NCBI RefSeq assembly: GCF_008801815.1
Contig: NZ_VZOX01000007.1
From: Edwardsiella anguillarum
GTDB taxonomy: Bacteria; Pseudomonadota; Gammaproteobacteria; Enterobacterales; Enterobacteriaceae
Strand: one strand, 5' to 3'
DNA: 64,000 nt
The position numbers were made by a program, and so were the translations under genes. Shown piece after piece: positions 8,001-17,510 of the stretch. How positions within the stretch are numbered: the first letter of the stretch is position 1; the number at the start of each line of letters is the position of its first letter. Below the pieces are notes generated by a model, which saw nothing but the letters and a program-made list of their open reading frames with translations, had not been told where the DNA came from and made no database searches.

Positions 8001-8351
8001 ATGACTACACCCTTCGTGCGCCATACCACGCTCCTGCTTGCCGGGAGTATGCTGTTACTCAGCAGCGGATGCTCCAGCGTCATGACGCGCGTCGGCCCCC
8101 ATCAGGGCTACTACGCAGGGACCAAAAACGATCTGCAAATGATCGGCAGCGAGGAGAGCGGCTGGGCCATGCGCCCGCTGTTGGCGCTGGACCTACCGCT
8201 GTCGGCGGTTGCCGATACGCTGCTGTTGCCCTATGACTACTACCGCGCCGACGACGATCCGGCCGCGGAGTCGCCGCGCGCCCGGGTTCAGCGCGCCGAG
8301 CAGGCCAGCGTTGCCAGCGGCATGGCGCCACCGGCAGCGCTAGGAAACTGA
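8001..8351 (+). CDS. yidQ: Lipoprotein YidQ (DUF1375)
   Basis: A 116-residue small lipoprotein of the DUF1375/YceK-like family. The signal peptide ends in the lipobox LSSGC followed by SSVMTRVG. Conserved family stretches are YYAGTKNDLQMIG and LALDLPLSAVADTLLLPYDYYR. The function is unknown. I chose the ATG at 8001 because AGGA lies eight bases before it and the product starts directly with a signal peptide; an upstream in-frame ATG at 7953 would add 16 polar residues. It converges on yidR with only six bases between the stops. Confidence 0.9.
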   Translation: MTTPFVRHTTLLLAGSMLLLSSGCSSVMTRVGPHQGYYAGTKNDLQMIGSEESGWAMRPLLALDLPLSAVADTLLLPYDYYRADDDPAAESPRARVQRAEQASVASGMAPPAALGN

Positions 8352-8357
8352 CCGCGG

Positions 8358-9656
8358 CTACTCGTCATCCGAGCTCAGGCGCGCGACAAAAATTTGTGCC
8401 CAACCGTTGACCTCTCGCATATAGGCTACCCAGCGGCCATCCGGCGACGGAATGACGGCGTCCGCGCAGGGAGGCTGCGCCGTACGCTCGGTGATCCGGG
8501 TGACCGCTCCGCTGGCCACATCGCAGCGCACCACGCTGTTATCCATCACCATCAGCACCGAGCGCCCGTCCGGGTGCCAGTTAAAGGCGGACTGCACGTC
8601 ATATTCTCCGTGGGTCACCTGGCGTAGCTCACCGCCGTTAGGCGATACGCGCCACAGCTGTACCACGCCATTTTCGTCCCGCATCAGAAACGCGATGCTC
8701 CCGCCGTCCGGCGCGCTGCGAACCCAGTGCCGCGGGATCGTCGCCAGGCCGGGGTAGCGCCGAGAATGGGTAAACGTCAATCGCCGCTGCGATACGCCGG
8801 CCGGCGGCGCCGGCAGGGTGCCCCCGCTCCCCTGCAGCGGTGAGACGCCAGCCAGACGATAGGCGCTATCCTCTTCAGGCAGGTCAACAATAAACAGCTC
8901 CGGTACGCGCTGGCCGTCTTCTGACAACGTATCGCCGATAAATGCCAGCGCCCAGCGCTGACGCTGGCCGTCGGGCTTCAGGTATCCCCGCTGACCGACC
9001 CAGCCCTCCTCATAGGCCCGGGTGATATCATCGCTGCCGGGACGCGGCGTTGGCGTCGTGTGGGTTACCAGCACGCAGAAATGGCTGCCATCATACTCAC
9101 GCGGGTGCGTTTTGGCAGAGCGTACCGGCGATCCCGACAGCGCGACCCCCACGTTGCGCTGATCGCGCTCAGGAGAGTCCTCGTGCATCACATGATCGTT
9201 ATAGGTAAAGCTCAGGCGCGACGCATCGGGGCTAAAGACGTGTACGTGGGAGCCACCGCGCAGGGCACCGGGAGTATAGGGGGGCGTGATATCCAGCGCG
9301 TCCAGCGTCTCTGCAACGTCGGGATGCTCGGCGCTGACGATCACCCCACGCCGATGGTGAAAATCGTACTGCCAGAGCGCATCTGGGTGCTCCGGCCCGT
9401 GAATAAAGACATAGCGCTCCGGCAGCGTTGGCGCCACCGTGACCACGCCAACGCAGGCGCCGTCGACGGCGCAGTAGAGACACTGCGTCTGGCCATCGGG
9501 CACGCTGACCCGCTCAATGGTCTCGCCGCTGAATGTCGCACCGTGCGGACGCACGTCATAGGCTATCCAGCGGCTGTCGGGTGTCCAGACATGGGTATTG
9601 GTCAACTGATGCCCGCGGGCATCGTAGGTAAGCTGTAACTCTGATGGATGGCGCAT
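8358..9656 (-). CDS. yidR: YidR, TolB-like beta-propeller protein (DUF3748)
   Basis: A 432-residue protein of the DUF3748 family. It shows repeated WD40-like/TolB propeller units, each with a pattern of the type TPDSRWIAY, SPDASRLSF, APDGGSIAF, HPDGRSVLM and SPDGRWVAY, spread from residue 25 to the C-terminus. No signal peptide is evident, so it is probably cytoplasmic. The biochemical role is not known; the propeller suggests a binding scaffold or hydrolase-like protein. The length compares with 415 residues for E. coli YidR. It lies beside yidQ as in E. coli. Confidence 0.9.
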   Translation of the reverse strand: MRHPSELQLTYDARGHQLTNTHVWTPDSRWIAYDVRPHGATFSGETIERVSVPDGQTQCLYCAVDGACVGVVTVAPTLPERYVFIHGPEHPDALWQYDFHHRRGVIVSAEHPDVAETLDALDITPPYTPGALRGGSHVHVFSPDASRLSFTYNDHVMHEDSPERDQRNVGVALSGSPVRSAKTHPREYDGSHFCVLVTHTTPTPRPGSDDITRAYEEGWVGQRGYLKPDGQRQRWALAFIGDTLSEDGQRVPELFIVDLPEEDSAYRLAGVSPLQGSGGTLPAPPAGVSQRRLTFTHSRRYPGLATIPRHWVRSAPDGGSIAFLMRDENGVVQLWRVSPNGGELRQVTHGEYDVQSAFNWHPDGRSVLMVMDNSVVRCDVASGAVTRITERTAQPPCADAVIPSPDGRWVAYMREVNGWAQIFVARLSSDDE

Positions 9657-9741
9657 AATTAGCCCCCTGGCGGCCTGTTTTTACCAGCATAAACCAGGCC
9701 CGCCGGAGAGACTATCCATAAGCGGCATTTTACACAGCGGC

Positions 9742-10560
9742 TTACGCCGCATTGAGAATCCAGCGCTGGATAGCCTGCGCCACGCCATCTTCGCGGTTGC
9801 TGGCCGTCACATACTGCGCCGCGGCTAGAATGGCCGGCTCGGCGTTGCCCATCGCCACCCCCAGGCCGGCGTAGTCAATCATCGCCAGATCGTTACCGTG
9901 GTCGCCAATACACATCACATGCTGGCGGTCGATACCCAGATGCTCGGCCAAACGTGCGATCCCTTTCCCTTTGTCCACGTCGCGATGTAGGATCTCGAGG
10001 AAGAACGGGCTGCTACGCAGCAGGGTATAGCGTTGATACGCCTGCGCGGGAATGCGCGCGATCGCCGCCTCCAGCACCTCGGGGTGATCGATCATCATCA
10101 CCTTGGGAAAACGCAGGGAAGGATCCATCTGTTCTGCCGGGCAAAAATACAGCGGAATGCCGGTAATAAAGGATTCGTGCACCGTGTACTTACTGATATC
10201 CCTATTGGCGGTAAACAGACGCTCAGCGTCCAGCGCGTGAAAATGGCAGCCCACCTCACGCGCCAGCGCCTCCAGATAACGGTAGTCGCTATAGTCCAAC
10301 GCGGTCTCAAACAGGGTCTCTCCGCTATCGGCATGGACAATCAGCCCCCCGTTATTGCACAGGCAATACTCCCCGGCGACATCCAGCGCCAGCTCGCGTA
10401 GGTAAGGACGCACCCCGATCAGCGGGCGGCCGGTGGCCAACACCACTTTAACCCCCCGCCGGCGCGCGTCAGCGATGGCGGCCTTTACCGCCGGTGTAAT
10501 TTCCCGCGCCTCGTTCAGCAGCGTTCCATCCAAATCGATAGCGATCAGTTTAATTGGCAT
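9742..10560 (-). CDS. yidA: Sugar phosphatase YidA, HAD superfamily
   Basis: A 272-residue Cof-type HAD phosphatase; E. coli YidA (270) hydrolyses sugar phosphates and other small phosphoesters with Mg2+. The nucleophile motif DLDGTL is at residues 9-14 (Asp9, Asp11), the threonine/serine motif is ATGRP near 43, and the acidic motif GDHGNDLAMI is near 218. The C2-type cap lies between them. It follows gyrB on the same strand but is separated from it by a strong terminator, so it probably has its own promoter in the 98-base gap. Confidence 0.95.
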   Translation of the reverse strand: MPIKLIAIDLDGTLLNEAREITPAVKAAIADARRRGVKVVLATGRPLIGVRPYLRELALDVAGEYCLCNNGGLIVHADSGETLFETALDYSDYRYLEALAREVGCHFHALDAERLFTANRDISKYTVHESFITGIPLYFCPAEQMDPSLRFPKVMMIDHPEVLEAAIARIPAQAYQRYTLLRSSPFFLEILHRDVDKGKGIARLAEHLGIDRQHVMCIGDHGNDLAMIDYAGLGVAMGNAEPAILAAAQYVTASNREDGVAQAIQRWILNAA

Positions 10561-10611
10561 GATTGGCTCCCTTATTCAATGCACGCGGGTCAGCGCTGGT
10601 TAACCCACAGC

Positions 10612-10636
10612 AAAAAGGGACGTTTCCGTCCCTTTT
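10612..10636 (-). terminator. Terminator after gyrB
   Basis: On the minus strand AAAAGGGACG and CGTCCCTTTT (plus 10613-10622 and 10627-10636) form a 10-bp stem with a 4-base loop ending in a T run. It lies 23 bases beyond the gyrB stop. Confidence 0.9.
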
Positions 10637-10658
10637 CAACTCATTATATCCGGCGCAA

Positions 10659-13073
10659 TTAAAAGTCCAGATTGGACGCTTTCAGCGCGTTCTCTTCAAT
10701 AAAGGCCCGGCGCGGCTCAACCGCATCCCCCATCAGGGTGGTGAACAACTGATCGGCCGCCACCGCATCCTTGATGGTCACGCGCAGCATGCGGCGCCCT
10801 TCCGGATCCATGGTGGTTTCCCACAGCTGTTCCGGGTTCATTTCACCCAGCCCTTTGTAGCGCTGAATGGCCAGGCCGCGACGCGACTCCTTCACCAACC
10901 AGTCCAGCGCCTGCTCAAAGCTGATCACCGGCTGGCGACGCTCGCCGCGCTCCACGAAGGCGCTCTCTTCCAACAGGTCACGCAGCTTTTCGCCCAGCGC
11001 GCAAATGCGGCGATATTCGGCGCCGTGAGCAAAGTCAAAGTCAAACGCGTAGTCGGTATCCACGCCGTGGGTACGCACGCGCACCAGCGGCTCAAACATC
11101 TGGCGTTCGCGATTCTCCAGAACGCGGGCGCTATAGACACTACCGTGCAGCTCCTTCTCGTTCAGCGTTGCCACCAGCGAGTTAATCCACTGCTCAACCT
11201 GCGCCTGGTTCCCCAGGTCGGCTTCGCTGAGGGTCGGCTGATAAATAAGCTGATTCAGCACCGCCTTGGGATAGCGACGCTCCATGCGACCGATCAGCTT
11301 CTGCACCTGGTAATGTTCCGCCACCAGTTTTTCCAGCGGCTCACCGGCCAACGCAGGGGCGGCGGCGTTGATATGCAGGGCGGCGCCGTCCAGCGCGATG
11401 GACATCTGATACTGGTCCATCGCCTCATCGTCTTTAATGTACTGCTCCTGCTTGCCTTTCTTCACCTTGTACAGCGGCGGCTGAGCAATATACACATGGC
11501 CGCGCTCGATAATTTCCGGCATCTGGCGGTAGAAGAAGGTCAGCAGCAGCGTACGAATGTGCGAACCGTCGACGTCGGCATCGGTCATGATAATAATGCT
11601 GTGGTAGCGCAGCTTATCCGGGTTGTACTCATCCCGACCAATGCCGCAGCCCAGTGCGGTGATCAGGGTCGCGACCTCCTGCGAGGAGAGCATCTTATCG
11701 AAGCGTGCCTTCTCGACGTTGAGGATCTTACCCTTCAGCGGCAGGATGGCCTGATTCTTACGGTTACGCCCCTGCTTGGCAGAGCCGCCCGCAGAGTCCC
11801 CTTCCACTAAGTAAAGCTCTGAATGGGCGGGATCGCGCTCCTGGCAGTCCGCCAGCTTGCCCGGCAGGCCGGCCAGATCCAGCGCGCCCTTGCGACGGGT
11901 CATTTCACGCGCCTTGCGAGCCGCCTCACGGGCGCGGGCCGCGTCGATGATTTTACCTACGACGATTTTGGCATCGCTGGGATTTTCCAGCAGGTATTCA
12001 GCCAGACGCTCGTTCATCAGCGACTCAACGGCGGATTTCACCTCAGAAGAGACCAGCTTATCCTTGGTCTGAGAGGAGAACTTGGGATCCGGCACCTTCA
12101 CGGACACCACGGCAATCAGCCCCTCACGCGCATCGTCGCCGGTGGCGGAGATTTTGCTCTTCTTGGTATAGCCTTCGTTTTCCATGTAGCTGTTCAGCGT
12201 ACGGGTCATCGCCGCACGGAAACCGGCCAGATGAGTCCCGCCGTCGCGCTGCGGGATGTTATTGGTAAAGCAGTAGATATTCTCCTGGAAGCCATCGTTC
12301 CACTGCAGAGCCACCTCTACGCCGATATCATCCTTCATGGTCGAAAAGTAAAACACGTTCGGATGGATCGGCGTTTTGTTTTTGTTCAGATACTCAACAA
12401 ACGCCTTGATCCCACCCTCATAGTGGAAATGATCTTCGCGATCGTTGCGTTTGTCGCGCAGGCGAATGGAGACGCCGGAGTTCAGGAAAGAGAGTTCACG
12501 CAGGCGCTTAGCCAGAATGTCATACTGGAATTCGACCACATTGCTGAAGGTCTCCATGCTCGGCCAGAAACGCACGCGGGTACCGGTCTGCTCGGTGTCG
12601 CCAACCACCTTCAGCGGCGCCGCCGGCACACCGTGCCGGTAGATTTGCTCATGGACATGGCCATCGCGGCGGATCACCAGCTCCAGCTTCTCGGACAGGG
12701 CATTCACTACGGAAACCCCCACGCCATGCAGGCCGCCGGAGACTTTATAGGAGTTGTCGTCAAATTTACCGCCGGCGTGCAGCACGGTCATGATGACCTC
12801 GGCGGCAGAGACACCCTCCTCCGGGTGAATGCCGGTTGGGATGCCGCGGCCGTCATCCTGTACGGAGACAGAGTTGTCACTGTGAATGGTGACGATGATA
12901 TCTTTGCAATAACCAGCGAGCGCTTCGTCAATCGCGTTATCCACCACCTCAAACACCATGTGGTGCAGACCCGTACCATCATCGGTATCCCCGATGTACA
13001 TGCCCGGGCGCTTACGAACGGCATCCAGCCCTTTTAATACCTTGATACTTGAGGAGTCATACGTATTTGACAT
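10659..13073 (-). CDS. gyrB: DNA gyrase subunit B
   Basis: The 804-residue ATPase subunit of DNA gyrase, the same length as in E. coli. With GyrA it introduces negative supercoils. The N-terminal GHKL ATPase domain has VVDNAIDEALAGYC, DDGRGIPTGIHP and GGLHGVGVSVVNAL. The TOPRIM domain includes the catalytic Glu in LVEGDSAGGSAKQGRNRKNQ and the metal Asps in MTDADVDGSHIRTLLL. The enterobacterial insertion follows, and a C-terminal RYKGLGEMNPEQL completes the fold. Last gene of the dnaA-dnaN-recF-gyrB order, followed by a terminator. The start gives MSNTYDSSSIKVLKGLDAV as expected. Confidence 0.98.
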   Translation of the reverse strand: MSNTYDSSSIKVLKGLDAVRKRPGMYIGDTDDGTGLHHMVFEVVDNAIDEALAGYCKDIIVTIHSDNSVSVQDDGRGIPTGIHPEEGVSAAEVIMTVLHAGGKFDDNSYKVSGGLHGVGVSVVNALSEKLELVIRRDGHVHEQIYRHGVPAAPLKVVGDTEQTGTRVRFWPSMETFSNVVEFQYDILAKRLRELSFLNSGVSIRLRDKRNDREDHFHYEGGIKAFVEYLNKNKTPIHPNVFYFSTMKDDIGVEVALQWNDGFQENIYCFTNNIPQRDGGTHLAGFRAAMTRTLNSYMENEGYTKKSKISATGDDAREGLIAVVSVKVPDPKFSSQTKDKLVSSEVKSAVESLMNERLAEYLLENPSDAKIVVGKIIDAARAREAARKAREMTRRKGALDLAGLPGKLADCQERDPAHSELYLVEGDSAGGSAKQGRNRKNQAILPLKGKILNVEKARFDKMLSSQEVATLITALGCGIGRDEYNPDKLRYHSIIIMTDADVDGSHIRTLLLTFFYRQMPEIIERGHVYIAQPPLYKVKKGKQEQYIKDDEAMDQYQMSIALDGAALHINAAAPALAGEPLEKLVAEHYQVQKLIGRMERRYPKAVLNQLIYQPTLSEADLGNQAQVEQWINSLVATLNEKELHGSVYSARVLENRERQMFEPLVRVRTHGVDTDYAFDFDFAHGAEYRRICALGEKLRDLLEESAFVERGERRQPVISFEQALDWLVKESRRGLAIQRYKGLGEMNPEQLWETTMDPEGRRMLRVTIKDAVAADQLFTTLMGDAVEPRRAFIEENALKASNLDF

Positions 13074-13116
13074 CAGCCTTTCTCGCTCATTGGATAACTA
13101 TCGTAATAAATCGAAT

Positions 13117-14193
13117 CTAAACGGCTATTTTACCCTGTTCCACGCGGAACATCTTGCCCTTTTCATCAACCATGTCGCCGACCTGATCGGCGTTGACCGC
13201 GCTGACAAACACCTGTGCGCCGGTAGCTTTCAGCCGTTCGGCAAGCAAACGGCGCCGCCCGGCATCCAGCTCAGAGGCGAAGTCATCGATCAGATACAGA
13301 CACTGACGGCCGCTGTGACGCGTCAGGTATTCTCCCTGTGCGAGGCGCAGCGCGCACATCAACAATTTTAGCTGTCCGCGCGACAGCAAATCCTCAACCG
13401 GCGTACCGTCGGCGCGGATGCGGAAGTCCGCCTTATGCGGCCCCTGCGCGGTATAGGTCAGCGCCCGATCGCGCTCAAAATGACGCTCCAGCAGCTCAGC
13501 ATAATCGCCCTCGCGATCCCAGCCGCGCATAAACGAAAAGGATAGCGCATACTCTGGTAAAAACTGGCTGCAGGTTGCCGCAATATCCTGTGCGATAGCC
13601 TCGCTGTAGGCCGCCCGCAGCGCGCTGACCTGCTCGGCCAGCGGCACCAGCTCCTGATCCCAGGGCCGGATTTGGGCATAGCGCGTCACCTGACGCAGCG
13701 CGGCATTGCGCTGCTTCAACACCCGCCGCAGATTGTTCCACGCGGTAAAAAAGCCCCGATCGCCATGAAAACAGCCCCAGTCCAGGAAGGACCTGCGGTA
13801 TTTAGGTCCGCCGTTGAGCAGGGTAAACCCCTCCGGGGTGATCAGCTGCATTGGCAGCATCTGCGCCAGCTCAGCCACTTTATGACCGTCGCTGCCGTCG
13901 ATGCGAACCTTGCTGTCCCCCTGGCGATCCTTGCTCAGCCCGACAGCCAGCTCCCGCCCGCCGCCGTCATCAATACGGCCATGCAGCACAAACGCGGCGC
14001 AGTCGTGACGGATCACCCGCCCGGCCTGCAGGCTGCGAAACGCCCGCCCGTGCCCCAGCGTATAGATGGCCTCCAGCACGCTGGTCTTTCCACTGCCGTT
14101 CGCGCCGACCAGAAAATTAAACCCAGGGGCCAACGCGAGATCGGCCTCTTCGATGTTACGAAAATCACGGATCACGAGACGGGTCAATGCCAT
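13117..14193 (-). CDS. recF: Recombination protein RecF
   Basis: A 358-residue SMC-like ATPase that, with RecO and RecR, loads RecA at single-strand gaps and stalled forks. The Walker A motif GANGSGKT lies near residue 32, and the signature SRGQLKLLMCALRLAQ and Walker B YLIDDFASELD lie near 270 and 305. I chose the ATG at 14193 (MALTRLVIRDFRN), which matches E. coli and is about nine bases after AGGG; a GTG two codons upstream is possible. It sits between dnaN and gyrB on the minus strand, 43 bases before gyrB, and is probably co-transcribed. Confidence 0.96.
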   Translation of the reverse strand: MALTRLVIRDFRNIEEADLALAPGFNFLVGANGSGKTSVLEAIYTLGHGRAFRSLQAGRVIRHDCAAFVLHGRIDDGGGRELAVGLSKDRQGDSKVRIDGSDGHKVAELAQMLPMQLITPEGFTLLNGGPKYRRSFLDWGCFHGDRGFFTAWNNLRRVLKQRNAALRQVTRYAQIRPWDQELVPLAEQVSALRAAYSEAIAQDIAATCSQFLPEYALSFSFMRGWDREGDYAELLERHFERDRALTYTAQGPHKADFRIRADGTPVEDLLSRGQLKLLMCALRLAQGEYLTRHSGRQCLYLIDDFASELDAGRRRLLAERLKATGAQVFVSAVNADQVGDMVDEKGKMFRVEQGKIAV

Positions 14194-14269
14194 GCACACC
14201 GCCCTGCCATGGCCGCGGCAGATCCGCCGCGGCGCAAAGACTCACTACGTGAGTAAAGGAGCGCCATCG

Positions 14270-15370
14270 TTACAAACGCATCGGCATCACGACATACACC
14301 GCCGCCTGGCTGGCGGCATCTTCTATCTGTACGCTGGAAACCGCATCCGTCAGCATCATCACCACCCGCTCACACTTCAGGGCGTTTAGCACATCTAGAA
14401 CGTAGCTCACGTTAAAGCCGATCTCTAGATCGCTGCCCGGATAGTCCACGTCCAGCAGCTCCTCGGCCTCCTCCTGCTCCGGGTTGTTAGCCGTGATCTT
14501 CAGCTGGTTATGGCTGACGTGCAGACGTACGCCGCGGAATTTCTCATTGGAGAGGATCGCCGCGCGGGCAAAGGCCTGCTTTAGCTCGTCACAGCCGGCC
14601 TCCAGGGCTTTATCTGGGTTCTTCGGCAATACGCGCCGATAATCAGGGAAACGGCCATCGACCAACTTGGAGGTAAAGATGAATCCCCCGACGTGAGCGC
14701 GCAGATTATTGCTACCAATCTGCAGGCGCAGCGGCGTCTCGCCGCCGTCCAGCAGGCGCATCAGTTCAATCACGCCTTTACGCGGTACGATCACCGAATG
14801 GCTCGGCAGGCTCTGACCGATCGGCATTGAACAGACCGCCAGGCGATGACCATCCGTCGCCACGGTGCGTAGCTCTTCGCCCTCGGTTTCAAACAGCATG
14901 CCGTTCAGATAATAGCGGACGTCCTGATGGGCCATGGAAAACTGCGTCGCTTCGATCAGGCGCTTCAGCGTCGCCTGCGGCAGGGTAAACTCCACCTCGC
15001 TCTGCCAGTCATCCAGGTTAGGAAAATCCACGGCCGGTAGGGTGGAGAGAGAAAAACGGCTGCGCCCGGAGCGGATCAGCATGCGATCGCCGTCCAAGGC
15101 CACCGAAATTTCGGCGCCGTCCGGCAAACCACGGCAAATATCCAGAAACTTACGCGCCGGGACCGTCGTCGCTCCCGCTTCATGGGGCTGTACCAGGGGC
15201 ACCCTGGCTACCATCTCCATCTCGAGATCGGTGCCGGTCAGCGACAGATGGCCATCTTCCACCTGCAGCAACAGGTTACCCAGAATCGGCAACGTAGGGC
15301 GCCCGCCCAGCGGGCTGCTCACCTGTTGCAACGGCTTGATAAGATGCTCACGCTCAACAATAAATTTCAT
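14270..15370 (-). CDS. dnaN: DNA polymerase III beta sliding clamp
   Basis: A 366-residue protein, the same length as the E. coli beta clamp, beginning MKFIVEREHLIKPLQQVSSPLGGRPTLPILGN. Two copies form a ring around DNA that tethers Pol III and serves as a docking hub for MutS, Hda and other factors. Three structurally similar domains of about 120 residues follow each other, and the C-terminus ends VVMPMRL, which forms part of the hydrophobic peptide-binding pocket. It begins 24 bases after the dnaA stop, consistent with co-transcription in the dnaA-dnaN-recF-gyrB operon. Confidence 0.98.
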   Translation of the reverse strand: MKFIVEREHLIKPLQQVSSPLGGRPTLPILGNLLLQVEDGHLSLTGTDLEMEMVARVPLVQPHEAGATTVPARKFLDICRGLPDGAEISVALDGDRMLIRSGRSRFSLSTLPAVDFPNLDDWQSEVEFTLPQATLKRLIEATQFSMAHQDVRYYLNGMLFETEGEELRTVATDGHRLAVCSMPIGQSLPSHSVIVPRKGVIELMRLLDGGETPLRLQIGSNNLRAHVGGFIFTSKLVDGRFPDYRRVLPKNPDKALEAGCDELKQAFARAAILSNEKFRGVRLHVSHNQLKITANNPEQEEAEELLDVDYPGSDLEIGFNVSYVLDVLNALKCERVVMMLTDAVSSVQIEDAASQAAVYVVMPMRL

Positions 15371-15394
15371 ATCGCTACGATGACTGTTAGGTAA

Positions 15395-16786
15395 TTAGGA
15401 TGACAACGTTCTGATTAGATTAGAAAAATCTTCTTTGATGTCGTGACTTTCTTCGCGCAGCTGCTCAATCTTACGGCAGGCGTGCAGCACCGTGGTATGG
15501 TCCCGGCCACCAAAGGCATCGCCGATCTCCGGCAGGCTGTGGTTGGTCAGCTCCTTGGCCAACGCCATCGCCATCTGGCGCGGGCGGGCAACGGAGCGGG
15601 AGCGGCGCTTGGACAACAGGTCGGCCACTTTAATCTTGTAGTACTCCGCCACCGTCTTCTGAATGTTGTCGATGGTGACCAGCTTCTCCTGCAGCGCCAA
15701 CAAGTCACGCAGCGCTTCGCGGACAAAGTCGATGGTGATCGCCCGCCCGGTAAAGTTGGCGTTGGCGATCACCCGATTCAGCGCCCCCTCCAGCTCACGG
15801 ACGTTCGAGCGCAGGCGCTTGGCAATGAAGAAAGCTACCTCGCCCGGCAGGCGAATGTCGTTTTCGTCGGCCTTCTTCATCAGAATAGCGACGCGCGTCT
15901 CCAGCTCCGGCGGCTCGATAGCCACCGTTAGTCCCCAGCCGAAACGCGACTTAAGGCGATCTTCTACCCCGTTGATCTCTTTCGGATAACGATCGGAAGT
16001 CAAGATGATTTGCTGATTGCCCTCCAGCAGCGCATTGAAGGTGTGAAAAAACTCCTCCTGTGAGCGCTCCTTATTGGCAAAAAACTGAATATCGTCGATC
16101 AGCAGCGCATCGACAGAGCGGTAGTAGCGCTTGAACTCTTCGATAGCGTTATTCTGCAGCGCTTTGACCATATCCTGAACAAAGCGCTCGGAATGCATGT
16201 ACACCACCTTGGCGTTAGGCTTGCGCGCCATGATGCCATTGCCTACCGCATGCAGCAGGTGCGTTTTACCCAGGCCGGTACCACCGTATAGAAACAGCGG
16301 GTTATAAGCGCCACCCGGGTTATCCGCCACCTGACGCGCCGCCGCGCGCGCCAGCTGGTTAGACTTACCCTCAACAAAGTTATCGAAGGTGTGCTTAGGG
16401 TTAACGTTGGAGCGATAGGAGAGCTCCGGCTGGGCGGTAACCCGCTCCCAGCTCGGTCGCGCCGGACTGCTGGTCCGAACGGCGGCCGGCGCCACGCTCA
16501 CGCCGCTACTGGCGGCGCTGCTAACCGCAGCCGGGGCTGCCGGCTTGCTGCCCACCTCAAAACGCAGCACCGGCGCATCGGAACCGCAAAAGTCATTAAG
16601 TAACCCATTAATATTATTTAAATATTTATCACGAACCCAATCAAGAACAAAGCGGTTGGGCGCATACAGCGCCAGCGTGTTGTCACTGAGCTCCGCCTGA
16701 AGAGGACGGATCCACATGCTGAATTCTGTGGCAGGTAACTCATCCTGCAATCGGGCAAGACACTGCTGCCAAAGCGAAAGTGACAC
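15395..16786 (-). CDS. dnaA: Chromosomal replication initiator DnaA
   Basis: A 463-residue AAA+ initiator that binds DnaA boxes in oriC and melts the adjacent 13-mers. Domain I starts SLSLWQQCLARLQDE; domain II is the low-complexity Ala/Ser-rich linker about 85-130; domain III has Walker A GGTGLGKTHLL and Walker B LLIDDIQFF; domain IV ends with the DnaA-box binding signature GGRDHTTVLHACRKI. The GTG at 16786 is chosen because E. coli dnaA also starts GTG-SLSLWQQ; a longer open frame to 16897 has no similarity. Its upstream DNA carries DnaA boxes and a GATC cluster, consistent with autoregulation. Confidence 0.98.
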   Translation of the reverse strand: MSLSLWQQCLARLQDELPATEFSMWIRPLQAELSDNTLALYAPNRFVLDWVRDKYLNNINGLLNDFCGSDAPVLRFEVGSKPAAPAAVSSAASSGVSVAPAAVRTSSPARPSWERVTAQPELSYRSNVNPKHTFDNFVEGKSNQLARAAARQVADNPGGAYNPLFLYGGTGLGKTHLLHAVGNGIMARKPNAKVVYMHSERFVQDMVKALQNNAIEEFKRYYRSVDALLIDDIQFFANKERSQEEFFHTFNALLEGNQQIILTSDRYPKEINGVEDRLKSRFGWGLTVAIEPPELETRVAILMKKADENDIRLPGEVAFFIAKRLRSNVRELEGALNRVIANANFTGRAITIDFVREALRDLLALQEKLVTIDNIQKTVAEYYKIKVADLLSKRRSRSVARPRQMAMALAKELTNHSLPEIGDAFGGRDHTTVLHACRKIEQLREESHDIKEDFSNLIRTLSS

Positions 16787-16889
16787 GGCGGACTCCACTC
16801 GAACAAAGATAAATAAGAAATGATTAGGGTGCTTAGGGTTTTTCATTACCGGAAATGCAGCCGGTAGCCCGCGGCGCGCAATGCGGCCG

Positions 16890-17218
16890 GATCCCAACGG
16901 GGCGGCGGGATCATAAACAGGTTACCCACAACTTGACCACTTCCTGGTCACCGCTTGCGCGGCATACTCGCACAACCGCCCCTCACAAGAAAGGGATCGC
17001 GATCGGGATGGCGGATCATAGCCTAAACCGCACAGAAGATCCTCTCCTTCTGCACAGAATCGATCCTTTTTATCCACAGACCAACCGGCCCCCTGTATGG
17101 ATTATCCCTTTTCCTATGCAATATAGCGTTAACGGCAGCACAAAGCGGAGACTTTCAGAAAAACCGTTGATCAATACCGCACCGATCCCAAGATCGACAG
17201 AAGGATCACACTAAGATC
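16890..17218. promoter_or_regulatory. dnaA-rpmH divergent control region with DnaA boxes and GATC cluster
   Basis: This stretch between dnaA (minus) and rpmH (plus) holds a perfect DnaA box TTATCCACA at 17070-17078 and a one-mismatch box TTACCCACA at 16922-16930. It also has twelve GATC sites, starting at 16890, 16909, 16995, 17001, 17014, 17038, 17062, 17169, 17184, 17192, 17204 and 17215. DnaA boxes in the dnaA promoter mediate autorepression in E. coli, and GATC sites allow Dam/SeqA control. No gene is seen in 16787-17510. Confidence 0.75.
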
Positions 17219-17219
17219 C

Positions 17220-17247
17220 TTGCGCTTTGGTAGGGAGTCCGTATAAT
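17220..17247 (+). promoter_or_regulatory. rpmH promoter 1
   Basis: TTGCGC (17220-17225) is separated by 16 bases from a perfect TATAAT (17242-17247). It points towards rpmH, which starts 264 bases downstream. Confidence 0.65.
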
Positions 17248-17377
17248 TTGCCACCCACGCGTTACGCCTGCGTTCTGTTGCCGGAAACGCAGTACCCCAA
17301 CCCTCCGGAAGGTTAGGTGTGACGGTGACAGCGGGTTTACCCGTGTGAGCCCAGGTGAGCTGCTTGGCATAAGTCAA

Positions 17378-17406
17378 TTGACTCAGGACTGTACAATTAT
17401 TACAAT
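17378..17406 (+). promoter_or_regulatory. rpmH promoter 2
   Basis: TTGACT (17378-17383) is followed after 17 bases by TACAAT (17401-17406), a strong sigma-70 match about 105 bases before the rpmH ATG. The leader between promoter 1 and this site contains a short GC hairpin (GCGGGTTTACCCG, about 17332-17344). Confidence 0.7.
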
Positions 17407-17510
17407 CCTGCCTCTTTAATATATGCGATTGAGGCGTCGGTCGTTCTCACGTCGAGTAGCCAAACGCGTTTACTGATCAGTAATTATTTAAAGTTTAGGT
17501 AGAAATCGCT

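Noticed and set aside
10563..13037. Two long plus-strand open frames (415 and 404 codons) opposite gyrB
   Set aside because: They are antisense shadows of gyrB, a GC-rich gene whose codon pattern leaves the opposite strand open; no family resemblance and no ribosome sites.
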